A stretch of DNA of 13,480 nt. It comes from Candidatus Pacearchaeota archaeon. Lineage in GTDB: Archaea; Nanobdellota; Nanobdellia; Pacearchaeales; GW2011-AR1. Positions 5,411 to 11,629 of the stretch are shown here, one piece after another. Numbering within the stretch: the stretch's first letter is position 1; each line of letters begins with the position of its first letter. The DNA is taken from positions 1 through 13,480 of the forward strand of contig NZCQ01000005.1 of assembly GCA_002688335.1 (NCBI GenBank), given 5' to 3'. Below the pieces are notes generated by a model. The model did not search any database. It saw nothing but the letters and a program-made list of their open reading frames with translations, and was not told the origin of the DNA. The position numbers were made by a program, and so were the translations under genes.

Positions 5411-5467
5411 AAAAACAAGGGCCTGTACCAAACCATACCCTAAGGAGTGTGGTGGCCCATTGTTTTT
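5411..5467. repeat. hairpin B, second bulged palindrome of the same design
   Basis: An outer stem AAAAACAAGGGCC (5411-5423) pairs with GGCCC (5454-5458) and TTGTTTTT (5460-5467), with one bulged A at 5459. The inner stem CCATACCC/GAGTGTGG-like arms (5433-5440/5445-5452) has one mismatch and one G:T pair and a TAAG loop. TGTACCAAA (5424-5432) is bulged on the same side as in hairpin A. On both strands the outer stem ends in a T-run, so it could also act as a terminator after the 37-residue gene. Confidence 0.7.
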
Positions 5468-5473
5468 TTGATT

Positions 5474-5587
5474 TTATTTGTAGATAATCCAGAGCCCTGA
5501 AAAGACTATTATTAATCCGATAATGATTCCCATAGTTAAATACAATATTACTTCTTTAGTCGAAAGATTGGTTTTTATGAATGGCAT
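5474..5587 (-). CDS. small single-span membrane protein, 37 residues
   Basis: A short N-terminal lead with lysines (MPFIKTNLSTKEVILYL) runs into one hydrophobic span, MGIIIGLIIVFSGLWIIY (about 19-36), ending in lysine. A TATA-like CTTATATA on the minus strand is centred about 26 nt before the ATG, suggesting a leaderless transcript that would continue through the two hairpins, the next two small membrane frames and the methyltransferase. Hairpin B begins 7 nt after its stop codon. No homologous family is recognised. Confidence 0.5.
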   Translation of the reverse strand: MPFIKTNLSTKEVILYLTMGIIIGLIIVFSGLWIIYK

Positions 5588-5610
5588 AGTTGATAAAAGA
5601 AGATATTGTA

Positions 5611-5618
5611 TATAAGAT
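5611..5618 (-). promoter_or_regulatory. TATA box for the small membrane-protein operon
   Basis: TATATAAG-type sequence (minus-strand CTTATATA) lies about 26 nt before the ATG at 5587. A further upstream CTATAAAAGA (5621-5630) is an alternative that would leave a 10-15 nt leader. Either would transcribe the minus-strand series toward the methyltransferase gene. Confidence 0.4.
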
Positions 5619-5650
5619 TATCTTTTATAGTTTTTGTAGGAATTAGTATT

Positions 5651-6228
5651 TTAATGAGCTCTCGGTCTAGCTAGATTATATCCTAAACCTAAATAGTTTT
5701 TATAATGAACATGTGAAAACTTTCTTTTATTGTCTTCTTTAGTTCCCTGCCAGAAAACTATTGTGGGAACTCCTTTAATTTCTTCTATTGTAAGATCTCC
5801 AACCATTTCTTTAATTTCTGGATCGAAATCTTTTCCCTCTAACCATCTAAATCCATGGGGCAATATTCTAAATTGAGCTGGCCAAATATTGTTTTCTAAA
5901 CCCTTTGATATTTGAGGATATTCATCATTCTTCTCTTCAGTCCAAGGCTCTCTTAGACCATTTAGTTTTACTCCATCTAGTCTTGTATATCTCCCCATTT
6001 GAATGGTAAGGTATCCTTCTTCATTAATGTCAATTAGAGTTCGGTTTCGAGTTTTTCCTATTTTGAGATCGGCAATTCTTTTAGAATCTAGATCGCTTGA
6101 ATCAATTCCATATTTATCTCTTTTCTGGTCGAGGAAATTTAAGAATACTCAACTGAGCCATAAGGATTAAGTCGTACTTGCTGACGAGCATTTCTTTGCA
6201 TTTCCAACATGTATTCATATAGTTTCAT
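5651..6228 (-). pseudogene. unknown protein gene broken by a one-base frameshift
   Basis: Two minus-strand frames join into one gene of about 193 codons. The first starts at ATG 6228 (MKLYEYMLEMQRNARQQV...), and stops at 6139-6141 after ...YGSVEYS. The second is open from 6148 to the stop at 5651 with no start needed, and reads ...FLNFLDQKRDKYG onward. Adding one T near 6144-6147 would give a continuous VEYFLNFLDQ. The gene has a leaderless-type TATA element about 29 nt before 6228 and none before the internal Met at 5998, so the upstream part belongs to it. The C-terminal part has FRILPHGFRWLEG and VPTIVFWQGTKED but no family I recognise. It may be a decayed gene, a sequencing or assembly indel, or a programmed shift; the internal Met 5998 frame alone (115 residues) is another reading. 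Confidence 0.65.
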
Positions 6229-6252
6229 TGTAATATATCCTTTATAGAACAC

Positions 6253-6260
6253 TTTTTAAA
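6253..6260. promoter_or_regulatory. shared TATA element between elp3 and the frameshifted gene
   Basis: TTTTTAAA with a self-complementary TTTAAA core (6255-6260) lies 24-25 nt before the elp3 ATG at 6282 and about 29 nt before the divergent ATG at 6228. No other TATA-like site sits at the right distance for elp3, so one element probably serves both directions. Confidence 0.5.
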
Positions 6261-6281
6261 GGTTTTCCTTATTACTTTTTT

Positions 6282-7676
6282 ATGAAGATCCCTTTAGAAG
6301 GAGAAGTAAGGAAGCCCTCTAAAACTATGGCAGGAGTTACGCCTCTTACGGTTGTAGTTGAGCCTAGAAAATGTAATCATGGTACGTGTGTATATTGTCC
6401 TGGAGGGGAAAAGGTTCCCCAGAGTTATACGGATAAGAGTCCTGCTGTTATGAGGGCTTTGATGTTGGAGTTTGATCCGCTTGAGCAAGTTAGGGTTAGA
6501 TTGAAGGCATTTAGAGTTATGAACCATCCTACGGATAAGATTGAACTTATTATTTTAGGAGGGACTTTCATGCAATATCCTAAGGAGTATAGAGATTCTT
6601 TCATCAAGGCTTGTTATGATGGGTTAAATGGAGTTAATAGTAAGGATTTGGAAGAAGCAAAGAAGATAAATGAGAGTGCTAAGCATAGAATGATAGGAAT
6701 GTGTATAGAGAATAGGCCTGATAATTGTTCTGAGAATGAGATAGGGGAGATGTTAAATTATGGATGTACGAGGGTTGAGATAGGGATTCAAATGCCTGAT
6801 GATGAATTGTATAGGAAAACTAATCGAGGGCATAGTGTTAGAGATGTTGTGGAGGCTTCTGAGAGGTTAAAAAGTGCAGGGCTAAAACTAGGGTTTCACA
6901 TTATGCCTGGATTGCCATATAGTAATGAAGAGAAAGATTTAAAACTGTTTAAGGAAGTTTTTGATAACCCTGAGTATCGGCCTGATCAGCTTAAGATTTA
7001 TCCATGTCAAGTTATTGACGATTCTCCGCTGGCCAGGATTCATCAGAAAATTAATTTTAAACCTTATGATACTGAGAAAACTCAGGAGATCTTAGAGAAA
7101 ATGACAATGATGATACCTGAGTATTGCAGAACAATGAGGGTGATGAGAGAGATTCCTCCAGATAGACTAGTTAGTGGGATTACTAGGATTGATATTAGGA
7201 GGGATGTTGAGAAGAATTTAAGAAATAAAGGGAAAGTTGTTCAGGAGATAAGAATGCGAGAATTGGGATTTAACAAACAATACTTTAAGGAGATTGATAG
7301 CAAGGTCAGATTAAAGGTAACCGAATATGAGGCTAATAATGGGAAGGAGTTTTTCCTGCAGTTTGTTAATAAAGACAATATTCTTTTTGGTCTTTTGAGA
7401 TTAAGATTTTCAAATAATGGTTTTATGAAGGAACTTGAAGGAGCTGCGATTGTTCGAGAATTGCATACTTATGGAAAAGCTCTGGAAATTGGAGAGAAAG
7501 GTGAAAGGGGACAACATACCGGGATTGGAAAGAAATTGATGAAAGAAGCTGAAAGGATTTCTAAAGAGAATGGATTTGGTAAAATCGCTATAATCTCTGG
7601 AGTTGGCGTGAGGGAATATTTTTTTAATCAAGGGTATATTCTGGATGGACCTTATGTTTCAAAGACTTTAATTTAA
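6282..7676 (+). CDS. elp3: Elp3, tRNA wobble-uridine carboxymethyl synthase
   Basis: Elp3 adds a carboxymethyl group to U34 of tRNA using radical-SAM chemistry and acetyl-CoA; archaeal Elp3 works without the other Elongator subunits. The radical SAM cluster motif is CNHGTCVYC (C31, C36, C39), followed by YCPGG and LGGTF. The central barrel has IENRPDNC and MPGLPYSN. The C-terminal GNAT acetyltransferase part (about 310-464) has RELHTYG, QHTGIGKKLM (411-420, the acetyl-CoA loop) and ISGVGVREYFF...GYILDGPYV. At 464 residues it lacks some 70-80 N-terminal residues present in longer homologues, a region implicated in tRNA binding. The ATG at 6282 fits the TATA spacing and no upstream extension is available. 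It is divergent from a broken unknown gene and overlaps the next gene tail to tail by 9 bases. A Trm9-like gene, the next enzyme of the pathway in eukaryotes, is nearby. Confidence 0.95.
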   Translation: MKIPLEGEVRKPSKTMAGVTPLTVVVEPRKCNHGTCVYCPGGEKVPQSYTDKSPAVMRALMLEFDPLEQVRVRLKAFRVMNHPTDKIELIILGGTFMQYPKEYRDSFIKACYDGLNGVNSKDLEEAKKINESAKHRMIGMCIENRPDNCSENEIGEMLNYGCTRVEIGIQMPDDELYRKTNRGHSVRDVVEASERLKSAGLKLGFHIMPGLPYSNEEKDLKLFKEVFDNPEYRPDQLKIYPCQVIDDSPLARIHQKINFKPYDTEKTQEILEKMTMMIPEYCRTMRVMREIPPDRLVSGITRIDIRRDVEKNLRNKGKVVQEIRMRELGFNKQYFKEIDSKVRLKVTEYEANNGKEFFLQFVNKDNILFGLLRLRFSNNGFMKELEGAAIVRELHTYGKALEIGEKGERGQHTGIGKKLMKEAERISKENGFGKIAIISGVGVREYFFNQGYILDGPYVSKTLI

Positions 7677-8891
7677 TCTACTTTTAAAATCTTTTAAGGA
7701 CAGAGGAACTGTATTAATTCTATCGTGGTCTGTGAGTAGCTCTGCTGCGAAAGCTAAAATTTTTTGTTTTTCAATTCCATAAAATGGAGATTTATGAACA
7801 CAAATCTTAACATCTTTAATGAAACCAACATTATCATAAAAGTAATTTATACAATCTTTAATACCCTTTACTCCTCCGATTTTTGTTTTTCCAGACCCTT
7901 TAACTATCCTATTATTTATTCCTGCCCTATTAAATAATTCAGACCATTCTTTTACTAATGAGGGATGAGCACATGATAAAATAAGAGTGAAAAATATTTT
8001 ATTTTTTTTATTAGATACAGAAATTGATCCATCAGCGCACATTGCTAATCTAATCACTTCGTTTACTACATTATTACTGTAATTCTTCATAAAATTGAGA
8101 GAAGGAGATTTAGGATTTTTTAAGAATTCATTCCAATTCTCTTTTTGTGATGGTTTAGTTTTGTAAGAAGGAGATAATTCTAATAATTTTGAGGATATTT
8201 TTCCATCAATATATTTAGTTCGCAAAACTCTACCACATTTTATCATATATGAAGAGGGTCTTAAACCAAAATAGTACCAGATTAAATCTGCAAAAATATT
8301 GTGTAAGATCTCATCAGTTCCGTAATAGGATATCTCATATCTTCCTTTATATTGATACAAGCAACCATCAGTAAGAATTAGAGAAGCAATTAAAGGGAGA
8401 AAATCTTCTTTTTGAAATTTTGAGTCAATTAAATATTTAATATATTGAGATTTAGGAAATGAGTAATTCTCTCCGCTACTATGTTTGGAAGTATCAATAT
8501 TATATCTTTTTAAAATATAGAAAACGTTTGAAGCGGTGCATCCATATTTCCTCCCAATTTCTTCTAAGGATGATCCTTTTCTGTAGTCATTGATTAATAG
8601 ACTATGTTTTTCTTTAATTATCTTTGTGGTTTTATGAACTCCAAGCTCTCTCATGGAAATTGCAATTTCTTTAACAAAATTCTTTTTATTGAAGTAATCA
8701 ATATTTAAATGAAAGCATTTTAAGTATTTACTAAATAGAGTTAGGGTTGGATTATTTTTTCCGTTTTCCCATTTGATAATAGTGGAATAATTTTTCTTAA
8801 AGGATTTTGGTAGGCCTTTGGCTAATTTTAATTCTCTAATGAATTTTCTTCCTTTAATGGTTAAAATAACCCTTTTTTCGTTTATGAACAT
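7668..8891 (-). CDS. free-standing LAGLIDADG endonuclease-like protein with two helix-turn-helix regions
   Basis: A 407-residue protein combining DNA-binding and homing-endonuclease-type modules. Residues about 10-65 look like an XRE-type helix-turn-helix (IIKWENGKNNPTLTLFSKYL); about 98-130 is a second one (GSSLEEIGRKYGCTASNVFY). Two LAGLIDADG motifs follow: LIASLILTDG (167-176, Asp175) and VIRLAMCADG (279-288, Asp287), about 110 residues apart as in single-chain enzymes. Both acidic residues are kept, so metal-dependent cleavage is possible. It is not inside an intein or a visible intron. It overlaps the 3' end of elp3 by 9 bases, convergently. A TATA-like CTTAAAGAC lies about 24 nt before the ATG. 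It may be a selfish endonuclease or a domesticated regulator, as WhiA is in Gram-positive bacteria. Confidence 0.75.
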   Translation of the reverse strand: MFINEKRVILTIKGRKFIRELKLAKGLPKSFKKNYSTIIKWENGKNNPTLTLFSKYLKCFHLNIDYFNKKNFVKEIAISMRELGVHKTTKIIKEKHSLLINDYRKGSSLEEIGRKYGCTASNVFYILKRYNIDTSKHSSGENYSFPKSQYIKYLIDSKFQKEDFLPLIASLILTDGCLYQYKGRYEISYYGTDEILHNIFADLIWYYFGLRPSSYMIKCGRVLRTKYIDGKISSKLLELSPSYKTKPSQKENWNEFLKNPKSPSLNFMKNYSNNVVNEVIRLAMCADGSISVSNKKNKIFFTLILSCAHPSLVKEWSELFNRAGINNRIVKGSGKTKIGGVKGIKDCINYFYDNVGFIKDVKICVHKSPFYGIEKQKILAFAAELLTDHDRINTVPLSLKDFKSRLN

Positions 8892-9016
8892 AGCTCTATT
8901 AAATCCTTAGTCTTTAAGTATCTTGTGGTATTTAAATATAGAGAGTATTATAGAAAGTTGGATTATGAAATTGGAAGGGAAGGAGTTTATATGGTGAGGA
9001 AGATATGATCTTCTCT

Positions 9017-9071
9017 AAAAAAATATGAAAATAAGAGAAAAGAAAAAGATAGAAAAATAAAATAAAAAAAA
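9017..9071 (-). terminator. T-rich terminator after the pilin-like gene
   Basis: Immediately downstream of the pilin-like stop codon the minus strand carries a run of eight T residues (9071-9064), then several shorter T-runs and another of seven (9023-9017). This is a strong archaeal U-tract terminator arrangement. The remaining intergenic stretch to 8892 holds a small hairpin (GAAGAT/ATCTTC, 8999-9013) and the promoter of the LAGLIDADG gene. Confidence 0.6.
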
Positions 9072-9072
9072 T

Positions 9073-9480
9073 TTAAGCGGTTTCTTTGTTTACACCATCA
9101 CACCAAGTTGATCCAACTAATCCTGCAGTTGTTACCTCTTGTCCTGTTGCAATGTTATCTGTACTGTTGTCTGGGTCTGTGCTTGTTGTAGTACCGTGAG
9201 ATGTTACTGCAGTTGATCCAGCATCAACAACTAATGATCCATCAACATAAACTCTATATCCTGCAATGTCTTTATTTGGCCTAAGAGTTACGGTATCTGT
9301 TGTTGCAGTTACATTAGTTATGCCCATTTCAAAACCTAGACAACCAGATTGTGCTTCAATTTGATCTGCTCCACTTTGTACTGTGCTGTTTACTACTTGC
9401 CAAACAATTACTATTCCTGCTAATACTAGGAGGATAATTAAAACTGTAGTAATTATCTGAGATTGAGCTTTCTTATACAT
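9073..9480 (-). CDS. type IV pilin-like / archaellin-like secreted protein
   Basis: A surface or pilus subunit candidate of 135 residues. The N-terminus has the class III signal layout: a basic lead MYKKA, then QSQIITT leading into a hydrophobic helix VLIILLVLAGIVIVWQVV, with probable cleavage by a prepilin peptidase after Ala5. The rest is rich in Thr, Ser and Asp, typical of an exported beta-rich head. Two cysteines (SGCLG and TWCDG in the mature protein) could form a disulfide. I start at ATG 9480, not the longer frame at GTG 9501, because a perfect Shine-Dalgarno AAAGGAGGT lies 9 nt upstream and would otherwise be inside the coding sequence. TTTATAAATA at about 9536-9545 is a likely promoter. 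It is the only gene here with obvious export signals. The exact pilin family is not identifiable. Confidence 0.8.
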   Translation of the reverse strand: MYKKAQSQIITTVLIILLVLAGIVIVWQVVNSTVQSGADQIEAQSGCLGFEMGITNVTATTDTVTLRPNKDIAGYRVYVDGSLVVDAGSTAVTSHGTTTSTDPDNSTDNIATGQEVTTAGLVGSTWCDGVNKETA

Positions 9481-9489
9481 AATATTTAT

Positions 9490-9498
9490 ACCTCCTTT
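9490..9498 (-). promoter_or_regulatory. strong Shine-Dalgarno site of the pilin-like gene
   Basis: AAAGGAGGT on the minus strand, 9 nt before ATG 9480. It decides the start against the upstream in-frame GTG and is stronger than for most genes here, which look leaderless; this suggests high expression of the pilin-like protein. Confidence 0.75.
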
Positions 9499-9552
9499 CA
9501 CGCCTCTTTTATATTGATTTATTGAGGGAAATTATATTTATAAAGTTGTTGA

Positions 9553-10752
9553 TTAAGTTTGTTTGTTGAAGTTATTCAATAGTTCCATAAGTTCTTTTTT
9601 TCCTAATGTTTTGTCTACTTCGTTTAGTCCGATTTGTTCGGCTAGTTTATGGATTGCTTTAGGAGTTATTCCTTGTTTTTTTAATGATGCTAATGTGAAT
9701 AATCTTGGATCGTCCCATCCAGTGTATTTTTTGGATTCTATTTCTTCCTTCATTGCTGTTGAGGATAGTTTGATGTCTTTAAGATTTATTTTTCCTTGGA
9801 AATATGAAACGGGGTATTTCTTTTTTAATACTTTATGGATCATTTTTTGTTTTTTAGTGTTGTCCCTATGGTCTTTTGCGCGAATTATATGGGTCATTTT
9901 TGACTCTATATCATCGACTGTTACGCTAAGGGTCATTAAGGGCCAGACACGGTATTTGTTCTTTTGAATTGGATGAGGGCTTGTATTAATTCTTGCAAGT
10001 GGGAAATCTCTCAGTGCAGGATTTTTGTTTTTTAAATTAGACTTAAATCTTAGGACTGCTTCTCCTTGATTATATCCCTTTTTATCAAGCATATTGTTCC
10101 AACGTGAAGCTTGATCTGATTGCTTTAAGTTTCTACATGGGCAGGGTTTGCTTTTTTTTATTAGGGCTTTGAACTCTTCAGGGTTACAAGTGCAAACATA
10201 CACCTTGTTTAGTTTTAATAGTTTATTTACGTATTTGTAATAGATGGGCAGTCTTTCTGATTGGATAATGAATTTTATTTTATTTCCCCAGATCCATAGA
10301 GATTCTTCCTTTATCATTTTATAGGCTGGAGGGTAGATTTTCTCTGGATTGGTGTCTTCTATTCTTATGATGAATCTTCCTTTATATTTTTCAACATATA
10401 GATAGGATATTGTTCCTGTAAGGGCATGGCCAATGTGTAAGGGTCCAGAAGGGGATGGGGCAAACCTCATAATGACTGGTTTTTTTGTTCCCTTTAAGGG
10501 GGTTAGGCCTTCTCTTATCTTTCTTTTTCCTATGTTTTTTTCTAGATCTTTGAATAGTTCTTTTTGTTTTTCTGAAGGTAGGTGATTGATTTGTTTAATG
10601 ATCTTTGAGATTTCTTTTATATGATCTTTTATGTTTTCTTTTGTTAGTCCATGATTAAAAAGTCCTGCTATCACACTTCCCTGTTGAGCTTTTCCATTAT
10701 GTTCTATAGCGTTTTTTAGGGCGTAAGATTTGATTATTTCAGAGTTTATCAT
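9553..10752 (-). CDS. gltX: glutamate--tRNA ligase, archaeal type, C-terminally short
   Basis: Charges tRNA-Glu (in most archaea also tRNA-Gln, for later amidation). Residues 1-90 are the archaeal N-terminal helical region. The catalytic domain begins at RFAPSPSGPLHIGHA (96-110, HIGH at 106-109), with RIEDTNP, a zinc site CTC...CPC (about 188-207), VDDIESKMTHIIRAKDH and the KMSKS-equivalent stretch KLSSTAMKEEI followed by GWDDPRL. The protein stops after a helical segment (MELLNNFNKQT) at 399 residues. Archaeal homologues run to about 550-570, because two beta-barrel anticodon-binding domains follow; these are absent, and the DNA after the stop holds only a promoter and the pilin-like gene, not a frameshifted remainder. 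The ATG at 10752 lies about 25 nt from a TATA box shared with rps6e. The family is certain; GluRS rather than GlnRS follows from the archaeal setting. Confidence 0.92.
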   Translation of the reverse strand: MINSEIIKSYALKNAIEHNGKAQQGSVIAGLFNHGLTKENIKDHIKEISKIIKQINHLPSEKQKELFKDLEKNIGKRKIREGLTPLKGTKKPVIMRFAPSPSGPLHIGHALTGTISYLYVEKYKGRFIIRIEDTNPEKIYPPAYKMIKEESLWIWGNKIKFIIQSERLPIYYKYVNKLLKLNKVYVCTCNPEEFKALIKKSKPCPCRNLKQSDQASRWNNMLDKKGYNQGEAVLRFKSNLKNKNPALRDFPLARINTSPHPIQKNKYRVWPLMTLSVTVDDIESKMTHIIRAKDHRDNTKKQKMIHKVLKKKYPVSYFQGKINLKDIKLSSTAMKEEIESKKYTGWDDPRLFTLASLKKQGITPKAIHKLAEQIGLNEVDKTLGKKELMELLNNFNKQT

Positions 10753-10772
10753 GGATTATTGAAGTTAGTAAG

Positions 10773-10780
10773 TTTTAAAA
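10773..10780. promoter_or_regulatory. palindromic TATA element shared by gltX and rps6e
   Basis: TTTTAAAA is self-complementary and sits inside GTTTTAAAAAC. Its centre is 24-25 nt from the gltX ATG (minus) and 26-27 nt from the rps6e ATG (plus), with only 50 nt between the genes. One TBP-binding site must serve, or two overlapping ones, with both mRNAs leaderless. Confidence 0.6.
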
Positions 10781-10802
10781 ACCCTTTTCATTATTCACTT
10801 TC

Positions 10803-11354
10803 ATGGCATTTAAGATAAATGTATCACATGATGGTATGACGTATAAAATTGAGTCTGAAAATGAATCTCTAGTTGGAAAAAGGATTGGAGGAGAGGTTGA
10901 TGGGGGAGAGGTTGATGATAATCTGAAAGGTTATGGGTTGGAGGTTACTGGAGTTAGTGATCTTTCAGGCATTCCAGGATTTAGAGGATTGGAGGGAAGT
11001 GGTTATCATAGAAGGTTATTGACTTATGGTCCTGGTATGAGGGATAAAAGGAAGGGCATAAGATTGAGAAAGACTAATAGGGGGGAAGAGATAAGTTTGA
11101 AGATACATCAGATTAATATGAAGGTTGTTAAGGAAGGCGATAAGAAGTTTGAGGAATTGGTTGGAAATGGGAAAGGGGATGGTGATCAAAAGGAAGAAGT
11201 TAAGAAAGATGATGTTAAGGATAAAAAAGAAGAAGTGAAAGAAGAGAAGAAGATTGAAAAGAGTAGTGAAGTGAAGGAAGAATCTAAGATTGAAGATGTT
11301 AAGGCGGAAGAGAAGGCAGATGGTTCCGAAGGAAAGAAAGAAGAAGTGAAATAA
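10803..11354 (+). CDS. rps6e: 30S ribosomal protein eS6 with a long charged tail
   Basis: A small-subunit ribosomal protein of the archaeal/eukaryotic eS6 family. The first 120 residues hold the conserved core: FKINVSHDGMTYKIE at the start, GKRIGGEV, a GIPGFRGLEGSGYHRRLL segment, GIRLRKTNRGEEIS and IHQINMKVV. From about residue 120 to 183 the protein is a low-complexity tail of Lys and Glu repeats (KKEEVK-type units), probably disordered. Archaeal eS6 proteins are often only about 125-150 residues, so the tail is an extension. The ATG fits the TATA spacing. Downstream are a VapBC pair and aIF2 gamma; in many archaea rps6e and the aIF2 gamma gene are close neighbours. Confidence 0.93.
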   Translation: MAFKINVSHDGMTYKIESENESLVGKRIGGEVDGGEVDDNLKGYGLEVTGVSDLSGIPGFRGLEGSGYHRRLLTYGPGMRDKRKGIRLRKTNRGEEISLKIHQINMKVVKEGDKKFEELVGNGKGDGDQKEEVKKDDVKDKKEEVKEEKKIEKSSEVKEESKIEDVKAEEKADGSEGKKEEVK

Positions 11355-11370
11355 TTAGTTCTGAGAAAAG

Positions 11371-11392
11371 TTTATATATATCGATAGATATA
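11371..11392 (+). promoter_or_regulatory. vapBC promoter with palindromic operator candidate
   Basis: The TATA box TTTATATATA (11371-11380) is placed 22-31 nt before the vapB ATG. Overlapping its end is an exact inverted repeat TATATC-GATA-GATATA (11377-11392). A palindrome covering the TATA box is where a ribbon-helix-helix antitoxin would repress its own operon. The operator role is inferred. Confidence 0.55.
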
Positions 11393-11401
11393 CATATATT
11401 A

Positions 11402-11629
11402 ATGGCAAAACAAATATTTATTAGTGATGAAGTTCACAAAATTTTGTTGGAGAATAAGGGAGAATATGATAGTTTTTCGAATGTTATTCTTAGAAGATTT
11501 AGGAAATCTGGAAATGTGAAACAAATATTGGATAGAATTAAGAAAAATCCTCTTGATAAATCTTATTCTCTAGATAAAAAGTTGTTGCGGGAGGGATGGA
11601 AAAAGTGGGAAAAATTATTAATCAAGTAG
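11402..11629 (+). CDS. vapB: VapB-type antitoxin (DUF217-like)
   Basis: A 75-residue antitoxin candidate. The N-terminal part (KQIFISDEVHKILLENK...SFSNVILRRF) has the ribbon-helix-helix pattern of VapB/DUF217 antitoxins: a short strand, then two helices with S-F-S-x-V-I. The C-terminal half is basic and likely wraps and inhibits the toxin. It should dimerise and bind the palindrome covering its promoter. The gene overlaps vapC by 34 bases, the usual coupled arrangement. The ATG at 11402 fits a leaderless mRNA. Confidence 0.75.
   Translation: MAKQIFISDEVHKILLENKGEYDSFSNVILRRFRKSGNVKQILDRIKKNPLDKSYSLDKKLLREGWKKWEKLLIK

Noticed and set aside
5359..5436. Extended 61-residue version of the 35-residue membrane protein
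   Set aside because: The added codons would be made of hairpin A and part of hairpin B; the internal ATG gives a clean membrane-protein start. Not fully excluded.
5210..5443. Plus-strand open frame of 77 codons
   Set aside because: It is the reverse of the small membrane-protein region and runs through both palindromes; it has no promoter or ribosome site.
8965..8997. Ten-codon plus-strand frame after a TATA-like box at about 8932-8940
   Set aside because: Too short to judge and no motif; the AT-rich box can occur by chance in this intergenic stretch.
8999..9013. Hairpin GAAGAT/ATCTTC as an intrinsic terminator of the pilin-like gene
   Set aside because: On the minus strand the T-runs come before the stem, not after it; the T-runs themselves are the more likely terminator.
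9481..9501. GTG start giving a longer pilin-like protein
   Set aside because: The extra codons are the Shine-Dalgarno AAAGGAGGT, and the longer form would put extra residues ahead of a standard class III signal.
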